Positions 27,238 to 36,310 of a stretch of DNA of 38,194 nt are shown piece by piece. Numbering within the stretch: the stretch's first letter is position 1; each line of letters starts with the position of its first letter. The stretch is from NCBI GenBank assembly GCA_016709495.1, contig JADJMS010000004.1, positions 1-38,194 on the forward strand. Reading direction: 5' to 3'. The notes under the pieces are model-generated. The model made no database searches. It was given only the letters and a program-made list of their open reading frames with translations, and was not told the origin of the DNA. The position numbers and the translations under genes were made by a program. The stretch is from Candidatus Dechloromonas phosphorivorans (GTDB taxonomy: Bacteria > Pseudomonadota > Gammaproteobacteria > Burkholderiales > Rhodocyclaceae).

Positions 27238-28014
27238 TTGGCTTACGATTTGGTTGAAGCAGTTCTGATCAGTGGCGCCTCCCTGCCCTCGCCGGGGGTT
27301 GCCCTGATCAAGCTGCAAACAGCGGCGCAGGATGACAACGCCGGCATCCGCGAATTTGCCAATGCTGTTGAATCGGACCCGGCGGTCTGCGGGGCACTGA
27401 TGCGTGTCGCCAACTCTGCCGTGTTGCGCCCGCCGCGCAAATCGACCACCGTCGAGCAAGCCATTTCGGTCATTGGCTTCTCGCGTACGCTGGCTGTCAC
27501 CGCCAGCGTATGCCTGAAGAGTCAGGCCGAACTGCTCAAAGGCGAATTACGCGCCATTGTTGAAGCGATATTTGACGCCTCAAACCGTGCTGCCGAATTC
27601 AGTTATCTGGTCGCCCGCAACTCCAGCCAGCGCCGTCTTGGTGACTCAGCCTATCTCGGCTCGCTGATGCAGGATACCGGCATCATCATGCAAGCCAAGC
27701 GCGGCCAAGCTGTCAGCCTTGAAAGTGCTGAGCTGGATACTGAACATGCGGCGATCAGCGCGCACCTGATTCGCAACTGGAAAATGCCCAACGATGTGGC
27801 TGCAGCCGTTGCTGTCCACCACACCCCCCGCGAAGCTGAAAAGCTGGGCGGCGACATCTGCGCCATCGCCTGCCTGCTGGCGGCTGGTCGTCGCCTGCGT
27901 GACGGTGAAACGGATGCCTGGCAAGCGTGGGCCGAACCGGTAGAAAAAACACTGAATACCGGCAATGACGAACTCGCCGAGATTCTGGCCAATGTTGAAT
28001 CGGCTGAAAGCTGA
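27238..28014 (+). CDS. Second HDOD-domain protein
   Basis: The product has 258 residues and is intact. It begins at TTG 27238 behind an AGGACAGG ribosome-binding sequence; no ATG gives a better start. HDOD features are LPSPGVALIKLQTAAQDDNAG, FANAVESDPAVCGALMRVANSAVL, TVEQAISVIGFSRTLAVTAS, the LGSLMQDTGIIM segment and HAAISAHLIRNWKMPNDVAAAVAVHHTP. It is a cytoplasmic signalling scaffold by family; no effector domain is fused. It lies 45 bp after the AraC regulator and is probably in its operon. It resembles the other HDOD protein at 23833 in domain order, but the sequences differ enough to be distant paralogues. Confidence 0.85.
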   Translation: MAYDLVEAVLISGASLPSPGVALIKLQTAAQDDNAGIREFANAVESDPAVCGALMRVANSAVLRPPRKSTTVEQAISVIGFSRTLAVTASVCLKSQAELLKGELRAIVEAIFDASNRAAEFSYLVARNSSQRRLGDSAYLGSLMQDTGIIMQAKRGQAVSLESAELDTEHAAISAHLIRNWKMPNDVAAAVAVHHTPREAEKLGGDICAIACLLAAGRRLRDGETDAWQAWAEPVEKTLNTGNDELAEILANVESAES

Positions 28015-28067
28015 TAGCGCAGCTTGCTAGAATACGCACCCCTTAAGCGCCCCCACGGATAGACACC

Positions 28068-29688
28068 ATGCTGCGCCTGACTCAGATCAAGCTCCCCCTC
28101 GACTATAACGACGCCAGCCTCAAGGCGGCCATCATCGACCGCCTGGGCATCGCGCCCGACGAACTGCTCGGCGTCACCATCTTTCGCCGTGGCTACGATG
28201 CGCGTAAACGCTCGAACATCTTTTTCATTTTCACCCTTGATGTCGAGTTAAAGGATCAGGCCGCCGTACTCAAGCGCCTGCAAGCCAGCGGCAAGAGCAC
28301 TGATATTGGCATCACGCCCGATACCTCCTACAAATTCGTCACCCACGCCCCAGCCAATTTGGATTCACGACCCATCATCATCGGCACCGGCCCCTGCGGC
28401 CTGCTCGCCGGGCTGGTGCTGGCGCAAATGGGCTTCAAGCCGATCATTCTCGAACGCGGCAAGGCCGTGCGCGAGCGGACCAAGGACACCTGGGGCCTGT
28501 GGCGCAACAACAAGCTCAACCCGGAATCGAACGTCCAGTTCGGCGAAGGCGGTGCCGGCACCTTCTCCGACGGCAAGCTTTACAGCCAGATCAAGGACCC
28601 GCATTTCCACGGCCGCAAGGTGCTGGAAGAATTCGTCAAATCCGGCGCGCCGGAGGAAATTCTCTACGTCAGCAAACCACACATCGGCACCTTCCGGCTG
28701 GTCAAGATGGTCGAAGCAATGCGCGCAGAGATCACCGGACTGGGCGGAGAAATTCGCTTCAATTCCCGTGTTGACCGTATCAATATCGAAAACGGCCAGG
28801 TACGTGGGGTCGAACTGGCCAATGGCGAGCGGATTGCTGCCGAACATGTCGTGCTGGCCATCGGCCACAGCGCCCGCGACACCTTTCAGATGCTGCACGA
28901 ACAGGGTGTCTATATTGAACCCAAGCCCTTCTCCATCGGCTTCCGCATCGAACACCCACAAACCCTGATCGACCGCGCCCGCTTCGGCACATTTGCCGGC
29001 AACGAAATGCTCGGTGCAGCCGACTACAAGCTGGTGCACCACTGTGCCAATGGCCGCTCGGCATACAGCTTCTGCATGTGCCCCGGCGGCCAGGTGGTTG
29101 CTGCCGCCTCCGAAGAAGGCCGCGTCGTCACCAACGGCATGAGCCAGTATTCGCGCTCCGAGCGCAACGCTAACGCGGCGCTGGTGGTCAATGTCAATCC
29201 GGAAGATTTCCCGGCGACTACAAAACCAATCCGCTGGCCGGCATCGACTTTCAACGCCATTGGAATCCACGGCCTACCAGGCCGGCGGCAGTACCTACAA
29301 AGCGCCGGCCCAGCGCGTCGGCGATTTCCTCGCCGGCCGGCCGTCAACCCAGCTTGGCGAAGTCGATCCGTCCTACCAACCCGGCGTGTTCATGACCGAC
29401 CTGAGCAGTTGCGTACCGCCCTATGTTGTCGATGCCCTGCGCGAAGCGATCCCCGCCTTCGACAAGCAGATCAAGGGCTTCGCCATGGCCGATGCCATCC
29501 TGACCGCAGTCGAAACCCGTACCTCGTCCCCCATCCGCATCACGCGCAACGCTGAATGCCAGAGCCTGAACACCCGCGGCCTCTACCCGGCCGGCGAAGG
29601 CGCTGGTTACGCCGGCGGGATACTTTCGGCGGCAGTGGATGGCATCAAGGTGGCAGAACAGGTGGCTTTGAGCATGACAAAAGGCTAG
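28068..29688 (+). CDS. FAD-dependent dehydrogenase, COG2509 type (two 1-bp deletions)
   Basis: The restored product has about 540 residues, the usual family length. An N-terminal ~90-residue cap (LRLTQIKLPLDYNDASLKAAI, GVTIFRRGYDARKRS) is followed by the FAD-binding Rossmann motif PIIIGTGPCGLLAGLVLAQMG and ILERGKAV. Then come NVQFGEGGAGTFSDGKLYS, the second dinucleotide-linked segment VVLAIGHSARDTF, a CMCPGG motif, and a C-terminal FAD contact (LYPAGEGAGYAGGILSAAVDGI). Two missing G bases, near 29214 and 29262, break the frame; restoring them gives PGDYKTNPLAGIDFQRHWESTAYQAGG. Members are cytoplasmic flavoproteins with no agreed substrate. It appears monocistronic. Confidence 0.88.
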
Positions 29689-29772
29689 CATTTAATTCTG
29701 TGGCAGGCTGCACTCGGCCAGGAACGGTCCTTCGAGGCACTTCCCGATAGCTGTCGTTCGTAGACGAATTCT

Positions 29773-30935
29773 ATGCCGCTCAAGCCCCATAGAAAATTAC
29801 TGCTTGGTTTGAAGCTACTTAATTTCTTGAAAATGTCTGACAATCACTCAATGGAAAACCCGAAAAACATATCAGGCAATGCTTCAGCGAGCAGACTTTC
29901 GATAGCAAATCTATCTGTTGCACTGTCGTTTATTTTGGCGACTCTATTTTCAACGGGGGCCATTCTACAGTCGGCGGTTGGGTTACGTTCTCGGATACCA
30001 GTTCTGCCTTCGTTTCAGATTCAGCTCATCGAAATCATTACGGCGTATTGGTTGCCCACAATCGTTGTGTATGCCCTGATTCGCATCACGGGCTTCGATT
30101 CGCGCCCTAATAGCGAATGGCAGGTCTCACGCTTTAATCCTGTTTGGCGCTATTTATTGTGCCTATCTAGGTTAAGCAAGGCACATCAACAACAGCCTAT
30201 GAATATTTCGCCAAAGAAATATTGTTCATAGTCCCAACGTTTATCGTCTATGCGATTGCTATTTTCACTCTGAAGTCGAACGGTGTATGGACTAGACAAA
30301 GGGAACGTGAACCAGTCAGCGTAGTGGAAGTGATGGCTGTAGTTTTCTTGGCCATAACCCCCGTTGCCTATTTGTCATCTGCTATTCACATCAAGGATGT
30401 CTACAAGATTCCGACTTTATCAAGTCTATGCAATCAGGCGACCATAAAACGAGTGATTACAGTTGAGCGACCTTCTGGCATATTTATTCCATACAATTAT
30501 TTTTCTCACTATTCTACAAACACTGGAGGAAAGGCTTTTAGTTTGCTCAATCAACGGTTGTTTGAGTTTGTTGAGGTGGGCAGACTGTCAGACAACTATA
30601 ACGGTCATTTCAGTACAGCTAAATTTGAACGAATCGGTGGAAAGCCTCCGATAATAAAGATACGAAATTCATATACGAACCGATTGAAGTGCCGAGCGCA
30701 GAATACGAGATAAGAGTAACTGATCTCGCCCTGCCAGATTGGCTCCAACTGAAGCTTCACGGGTACCGAATAGATATTCGACGAGTGAAGGATCAGGCAT
30801 TGATCGGATATGCCCAGTATTACTGGAGCAGTAGAGAGAAAACTGCTTGCCCTTCGGAGATTGCCGATGGGAATTTTAGAAGATTTCATTGCCGGAACGC
30901 TGGGCGCGAAGTCTCAAATCTCTTGGATCAAATAA
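29773..30935 (+). pseudogene. Membrane protein of unknown function, multiply frameshifted
   Basis: Pieces in different frames join into one protein. The first is SRLSIANLSVALSFILATLFSTGAILQ with a further membrane segment near IIEIITAYWLPTIVVYALIRI. Then come FGAIYCAYLG, YEYFAKEILFIVPTFIVYAIAIFTLKSNG and VVEVMAVVFLAITPVAYLSSAIHI. A periplasmic-like part follows (IFIPYNYFSHYSTNTGGKAF, IYEPIEVPSAEYEIRV, ALIGYAQYYWSS), with an end in MGILEDFIAGTLGAKSQISWIK at TAA 30933. At least five indels are needed. It shows about four transmembrane helices followed by a soluble domain. Base composition is more A+T-rich than flanking genes, suggesting transfer. No family is recognised. The start is uncertain (29773 or an ATG at 29833). 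Confidence 0.55.
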
Positions 30936-31081
30936 GCCGATGGAACGTCAAGCTTACTTCTAACACTAGACGGGCCGTTTTGGGCAGGAAGAAGTCAAAG
31001 CCCCCCTACCCAGTTTGGCCTAAACCTTGCTCCAAAATGGTCGTAAACAAAGTCAGACGACCCGTTTCGTCGGAGGCCAAC

Positions 31082-31339
31082 ATGAAATACCTTTGCACCG
31101 CAGCAACCGACCTTGAAGAACTCATTGGTCACGAATGCACCACTGAAAACGGTTCAGTTTTCACTTACGGCCCGCTACCGCAAGCCATGCTTAACGATGA
31201 AGAACTGGTGCTGGAAAATAGTGCCGCTTTGCCGGTCATGATGGCCGCCAAGTTGCACGTACTGTGTATTTCCCTGTTCATCTCCGAGATTGCCGTTCGC
31301 ATTCAGGCCGGCGAACACTTCCGACTCCTGCTGCACTAG
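31082..31339 (+). CDS. Small hypothetical protein (85 aa)
   Basis: The ATG at 31082 has a strong ribosome-binding sequence (GGAGG, 6 bp upstream). The product begins MKYLCTAATDLEELIGHEC, has an acidic middle (MLNDEELVLENSAALP) and a hydrophobic, possibly membrane-associated helix (MMAAKLHVLCISLFISEIAVRI) before HFRLLLH. The frame stays open upstream, but that part belongs to a shadow frame of the preceding gene. No family is recognised. It ends 62 bp before the AI-2E-type gene. Confidence 0.5.
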   Translation: MKYLCTAATDLEELIGHECTTENGSVFTYGPLPQAMLNDEELVLENSAALPVMMAAKLHVLCISLFISEIAVRIQAGEHFRLLLH

Positions 31340-31401
31340 CCCAAGCTATACTGCCCATCCTCCGGCATCATTTTCCGATGTCGTATTTTTGGAGGTTATT
31401 G

Positions 31402-31920
31402 ATGAGCAGTTTTCTGATCAAAAACAAATCCAGATCGCCTCCTGGATTCTTGCCGGGCTGGCCTTGGTTGCAGTCCTCCATTACACCTGTTGCCCAAGTT
31501 ACTCGCCGGCCTGTTGGGTTTATCAGCTGGTTCATTTGTCTCCCGCGCCTGCAGCGCCACTTTGCCAGCGAGCGACGCAGCTGGCGGCGCTGTTTCGGCC
31601 TCGCCGCCTCGCTGGTGGTCGGCGCGATAACCGCCGCTGTCATTGCCACTATTGCCTTCTTCAAAGGGGATTTCGGGCGGAACATGGCGCTGGCTTTTGG
31701 CAAGATGGCACAAATTCTCGAAGATCTCACGGCCTGCTGATCGGCCGAGTTGGGCCAGTTGCTCTGCCCTGTCCGGAAAACTGGAGCAACTGCTGGGGCT
31801 ACTCGAGACGCGGCGTGGAAGGGGTACTCGGTCAGGCGGGCGTAGTACTCAACCTGGGGAGGAAGGCGGGATTACCGGCGCTCATATCCCGATCGGACTG
31901 GTAAATGGTTTCGGCGCCAA
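31402..31920 (+). pseudogene. AI-2E/PerM-family transporter, N-terminal part only, frameshifted
   Basis: The ATG at 31402 has a strong GGAGG ribosome-binding site. Pieces in three frames read QKQIQIASWILAGLALVAVLHY, LVYQLVHL, APRLQ-like LQRHFASERRSWRRC, LAASLVVGAITAAVIATIAFFKGD, LAFGKMAQILEDL, LEQLLGLLE, VLGQAGVVLNLGRKAG and HIPIGLV. This is the order seen in the first half of AI-2E family exporters (two N-terminal helices, a third helix, a periplasmic amphipathic segment and the start of the pore domain). The rest of the pore (about 150 residues) is missing: the sequence passes directly into the TPM gene. It is either a truncated gene or an assembly deletion. The assignment rests on pattern only. 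Confidence 0.5.
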
Positions 31921-31927
31921 GATTTCA

Positions 31928-32411
31928 ATGAAGCGAGCTTGCGACGCCGCCCCGGCAAGGGCCGGTGGCAGAAGCGTTGATCAAAATGCTCTGCAGGCTA
32001 TCGAGGAAGCGATTCGTGCTTCGGAGACGGTACATCGTGGCGAATTGCGTTTCGTCCTTGACCGCCGCTTTTCGCTGTTCCAGCTACTGCGCGGGCTGAC
32101 TGCGCGCCAGCGTGCCGAGGCGCTGTTCGATGAGTTGGGCATGCTACGACGGCCGAGCGCAGCGGCAACTGATCTACGAATACGATGCTCGCCGAGCAGA
32201 AGGTCGAAATCGTTGCCGACCGAGGTATTGCAGCCCAGGTCAGCCAGGCGCAATGGAACGCCTTGTGCGACAAGATGACAGCCTGCTTTGCCCGCGCTAT
32301 TGTCGGCGGCACTGAACCGGCATCGCCGGCGCCACGGAACTGCTGGCTTGCCATTTTCCGGCGCGGGACAGCAACCCGAACGAGCTGGACGATAAACCAC
32401 TGCTGTTGTGA
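31928..32411 (+). pseudogene. TPM-domain protein (TLP18.3/Psb32/MOLO-1), frameshifted
   Basis: Pieces in several frames form one short protein: DQNALQAIEEAIRASETVHRGELRFVLD, LLRGLTARQRAEALFDELGM, RQLIYEY, MLAEQKVEIVADRGIAAQVSQAQWNALCDKMTACFARA and a tail PARDSNPNELDDKPLLL ending at TGA 32409. This is the pattern of small cytoplasmic TPM proteins that in Betaproteobacteria are often encoded near lemA. At least four frame changes occur in 480 bp. The start is uncertain; the ATG at 31928 gives a basic N-terminus expected for this type. The stop overlaps the proposed GTG start of pbpC (GTGA). Confidence 0.6.
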
Positions 32412-34628
32412 TCCAAGCGAGCTCAAGCCTTTGCCGGCTGCTTTGCGCCCGGCTGATGCTCTAGTATTTTTGCCGCGATACCCGCCAGCGCCCTGCCCGA
32501 CTTTGCCAGTGTCCAGCGCAATTACGTCAGCTCCGAAGCAACACTGCTCGCCCGCGATGGCCGGCCACTGCACCGCCTGCGCCTCGACCAGACTGTCCGG
32601 CGGCTGGCCTGGACGCCTTATGCCGAGATTTCACCGGCCCTGATACGCGCTGTCATCGTTTCCGAAGACAAACGTTTTTTTGAACACGACGGCGTCGACT
32701 GGCCGGCCGCCGGCAAAGCGGCCTGGAATAACTTCTGGGGTGGTCGCACGCGCGGCGCCAGCACGCTGACCATGCAAGTCGCCGGCCTGCTCGATGACGA
32801 CTGCAACGTCCGGGCCGGCGCTCAATTTTTGGCAAGATTTCCCAGTCGACCGCAGCATTGCGTCTGGAAGGCTTCTGGACCAAGCAACAGATCGCCGAAG
32901 CCTATCTGAACCTCGTCAGCTTCCGTGGCGAACTGCAAGGCGTCGGCGCGATGAGTCGGCAACTCTTTGGCAAGTGGCCGTACGGGCTGGACGAACGCGA
33001 ATCGGCGCTGGCCTCGGCTCTGCTGCGCTCGCCCAATGCGGCCCCGGCACTGGTCGTCAAGCGCGCCTGCATGCTCCTCAAGGAAATGAACCGGGCCAGC
33101 GAATGCACCGGGCTGGGCAGTTTCGCCGCCCAGGCTTTGAGCGGCGCTCTAGGCGCAGCCGCGCCGGCTACCGGCGAACAACTTGCACCGCACCTGGCCC
33201 GCCAACTGCTCACCGAAGCCGGCAAAGCGGTTCGTTCCAGCCTCGATGCCGACCTGCAAGGTTTCGCCCGCGATGCCTTGCGCCGGCATTTGTCGGCACT
33301 GCATCGGCAAAACGTCGAGGACGGCGCGGTGCTCGTTCTCGACAATGACAGCGGCGAAATTCTCGCCTGGGTCGGCTCCAGCGGCGATCTTTCCGGCGCT
33401 GCCGAGGTGGATGGCGTGACGGCATTGCGCCAGGCCGGCTCGACGCTGAAACCCTTTCTTTATGCGCAGGCCTTTGAGCAACGCAGCCTGACGCCCGCTT
33501 CGTTGATCGAAGATGCGCCGCTGACGCTGGATACCGGCAACGGCCTCTACGCGCCGCAAAACTACGAACCAAACTACAAGGGCTGGGTGTCAGCCCGTGT
33601 TGCGCTGGCTGGCTCGCTCAATGTACCGGCCGTGCGGACGCTGGTTCGCCTCGGTCCGAACCAGTTTCACCAGCGCCTCAAGCAAGGTGGATTCGCCAGC
33701 CTGAAGCAGGACGGTGACTGGTACGGTTACAGCCTGGCACTCGGCTCGGCCGATGTCTCACTCCTTATGCTGGCCAACGCCTACCGGATGCTGGCCAATG
33801 GCGGACGCTGGACGCCGCTGCGTGCCACGCCGGGCAAGGCCAGCTCGCCCCGCCCTGTCGCCGCCAAAGGCTGCGCTGGGGTGTTCGACGGCCTGCCGCC
33901 CGCAGCGGCTACACGGCGGCCAGCGCCTTTCTGGTCAGCGACATTCTGGCCGACCGCAACGCGCGGGCCGCCACATTCGGCCTCGAATCCTGGCTGGCGA
34001 CACCCTACTGGGCGGCCGCAAAAACCGGCACCAGCAAGGACATGCGCGACAACTGGTGTGCCGGCTACTCGCGGCGCTATACCGTGGCTGTCTGGGTCGG
34101 CAACGCCAGTGGCAGCCCAATGCACGATGTCTCCGGAATCTCCGGCGCCGCCCGGTCTGGCGTGAAGTGATGGACTGGCTGCAGCGCGGCGGTGCTTCGG
34201 GTACCCGGCCGAAACAAGCCAGCCAGCCCCCTGAAGCACCGCCCGGCATTGTCCGCCGCAAGATTCGTTTTGAGCCGGCCAGCGAAGCAGCGCGGGAAGA
34301 ATGGTTCGTGGCTGGCACCGAAATGTCGATCATCCACGCCGCCACCGGCGCGGCGCTGGCCCGTATCGCCTACCCGGCCGATGGCAGCATCATCGCACTC
34401 GACCCGGACATTCCCCCCGAACGCCAGCGTATTTCACTGCGCCTTTCCGGTCAGGCCGGGCATGGCTGGATCTGGCGGCTCGACGACAAACCCATCGGTA
34501 CCAGCGAGCACCCGCGTCTGTGGTTGCCGCAACCCGGCAAGCATCGCCTGAGCCTTACCAACCGCCATGGCGACGTGCTGGACAGCGTCCATTTCGAGGT
34601 GCGCGCGCTGCCAAGCCGCGCCCGCTGA
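32408..34628 (+). CDS. pbpC: Penicillin-binding protein 1C (about four frameshifts)
   Basis: PBP1C is a bifunctional peptidoglycan glycosyltransferase/transpeptidase anchored in the inner membrane. The proposed GTG start (32408, overlapping the preceding TGA) gives a signal anchor ending FFAAIPASALPDF. GT51: catalytic Glu in VSEDKRFFEHDGVDW, then GASTLTMQVAGLL and AEAYLNLVSFRGELQGV. Transpeptidase: SxxK in AGSTLKPF, SxN in AGSLNVPAVR, KTG in AAKTGTSKD. A BiPBP_C domain ends the protein (IRFEPASEAAREEWFV to VHFEVRAL), which is specific to PBP1C. Breaks lie near 32450, 32835, 33890 and 34152, each of about one base. E. coli pbpC sits beside the alpha-2-macroglobulin gene yfhM; here the homologue ends at 14940, about 17 kb upstream on the same strand. 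Confidence 0.88.
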
Positions 34629-34659
34629 AGCCGGAGGAAGCTTGTGGCAAACTCCGGCC

Positions 34660-35356
34660 ATGCACGCGCTTCCTCATCTTTCTGCGGTCGACTGGGTTTC
34701 CCTGTTGGATTTTTCACCTGCTGGGCAGGTTACGCCTGGTTTTCCGCACATAGCCGCTGGGGTGCTGCCGGCTTCATGCGGTACCAGCCACGCATTACCG
34801 GCATGGAATGGGCCTTCCAGATGCTGGCCCGCGAGGTTCGGGTGATGGACTCAACGCTGATCGGCAACTTGATGACCAGCGTTTCCTTCTACGCCAACAC
34901 CACCATCTACATCATTGCCGGCCTGGTCGCCGCACTCGGCGCTTCCGACAAGCTGATCTCGATCACCGAAGACCTGCCCTTCGGCGGCGCCGGCAATCGC
35001 GAACTGCTGGAAGTCAAACTGATGCTGGTGCTCGCCTCCTTCGTCTTTTGCCTATTTCAAATTCACCTGGTCGGTTGCGCCAGTTCAACCTGCTCTCCAT
35101 CCTGGTCGGCGCCGCCCCTCATGCAAGGACCGGAGAACCGAAATCGACAGCTATGCGCGCCGTGTCAGCGGCACCAACAACCTGCCGGCGACGATTTCAA
35201 CCCCGGCATCCGCGCTTGCTACTTCGGTCTGGCCGGTGCCGGTTGGTTTGCTCACCCCCGTAGACCTGGCCGCGCTGGCCCTCACCGTTGTCATCGTGCT
35301 CTACCGCCGCGACTACCGTTCGCCTGCACTCGCACACCCTGCGCGACCAGCCCTGA
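34660..35356 (+). pseudogene. DUF599 inner-membrane protein, frameshifted
   Basis: The restored order is MHALPHLSAVDWVSLLDF, FTCWAGYAWFSAHSRWGAAGFMRYQPRITGMEWAFQML, REVRVMDSTLIGNLMTSVSFYANTTIYIIAGLVAALG, LEVKLMLVLASFVFCLF, TWSV, RQFNLLSILVGAAPH, RVSGTNN, GIRAYYFGLAGAGWFAHP-like and VVIVLYRRDYRS. This is the DUF599 pattern (about four transmembrane helices, function unknown). A T missing near 34730 and several indels at 35050-35330 break it. A GTG at 34644 with a better-placed ribosome-binding site opens the wrong frame for the first 20 residues, so the ATG at 34660 is preferred. It follows pbpC by 31 bp and precedes rarD by 4 bp, so all three are probably one operon. Confidence 0.75.
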
Positions 35357-35360
35357 AACC

Positions 35361-36310
35361 ATGACGAACAAATCAAGTGGCGCCGGCATCGGCTTCGGCC
35401 TGCTGGCTTATGGCATCTGGGGGTTCTTTCCGCTCTACTTTCATCGGCTGTCGCACGTTTCGCCGATGGACGTACTCTCCAACCGCGCTGTCTGGGCCTG
35501 CGTGTTTGTCGGCATTCTGCTCACGTTGGCGCCAACGCTGGGCAAGGTGCTGGCCGTATTCAAAAACCCGCGCCAGTTCGCCATGCTGGCGTTGGCTGCG
35601 TTGCTGGTTGGCAGCAACTGGCTGATGTTCCTGGGCGGTCGCGCACCAGCAAGTCGTCGCCTCCAGCCTGGGCTATTTCCTGACACCGCTGGTCAATGTT
35701 CTGCTCGGCCTGCTGGTCCTGAAGGAACGCCTGAACCGGCTGGAATGGATTTCGGTTGGTCTGGCGTTGGCCGCCATCGTCAACGAAGTACTGACGCTCG
35801 GCACCCTGCCCTGGGTATCACTTTTTCTCGCCGCAACCTTCGGCACTTACGGGCTGGTCCGCAAGAAAGTGCCGGTCGATTCACTCTCCGGATTGTGGCT
35901 TGAAACATTGGCGATGCTGCCCATTTGTGGCATTTACGCGCTGTGGATGGCGCAGAGCGGCCATCAGGTTTTCCCCCGCAGACACGTCGACCGCCGCCTT
36001 GCTGGTTGGCGCCGGCCTACTCACCGCCCTGCCGTTGATGGCCTTCGCTGCCGCCACGCAACGCCTCGATCTGGCCACGGTAGGCATGCTGATGTACATC
36101 AATCCGACCATGCAATTCATCACCGCCGTCTGGGTTTTTGGCGAGCCGATGCAAACTGCCCGCCTGTTCAGCTTCGCATTGATCTGGATCGGCCTGCTCT
36201 TCTTTAGCTGGAGCATGTGGCGCAAACTGCGCCAGTCATCAAGCCGAAACTCAAGTCGCAGTATCGACTGCCAAATGAGCAGCGTAGCAAGAAATCATCC
36301 GGCTCGATAG
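35361..36310 (+). CDS. rarD: RarD/EamA-family transporter (two frameshifts)
   Basis: RarD is a ten-helix inner-membrane protein of the drug/metabolite transporter superfamily. The N-terminus (GFGLLAYGIWGFFPLYFHRLSHVSPMDVLSNRAVW) is diagnostic. It is followed by NWLMF, WAVAHQQVVASSLGYFLTPLVNVLLGLLVLKERLNRLEW, GTYGLVRKKVPVDSLSGLWLETLAMLP, LTALPLMAFAAATQRLDLATVGMLMYINPTMQF and VWVFGEPM. A two-base loss near 35632 and one extra C near 35978 break the frame. The substrate is unknown; the family name comes from 'chloramphenicol-sensitive' mutants. The last ~25 residues after MWRKLRQ are polar and may be shifted. The 3' end meets the convergent sensor kinase. Confidence 0.87.

Noticed and set aside
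28365..29270. A 301-codon minus-strand frame opposite the FAD dehydrogenase
   Set aside because: It is a shadow frame; the plus strand has the Rossmann motif and family-length protein, and the minus product has no recognisable domain.
30689..31339. A 216-codon frame covering the end of the membrane protein and the next gene
   Set aside because: The membrane protein's natural end is in another frame at 30935, and an ATG with a GGAGG site starts a separate gene at 31082.
34644..34735. GTG start with a better ribosome-binding site for the DUF599 gene
   Set aside because: Its first residues (ANSGHARASSSFCG) do not resemble the family, whereas the ATG at 34660 gives the expected SAVDWVSLLDF.
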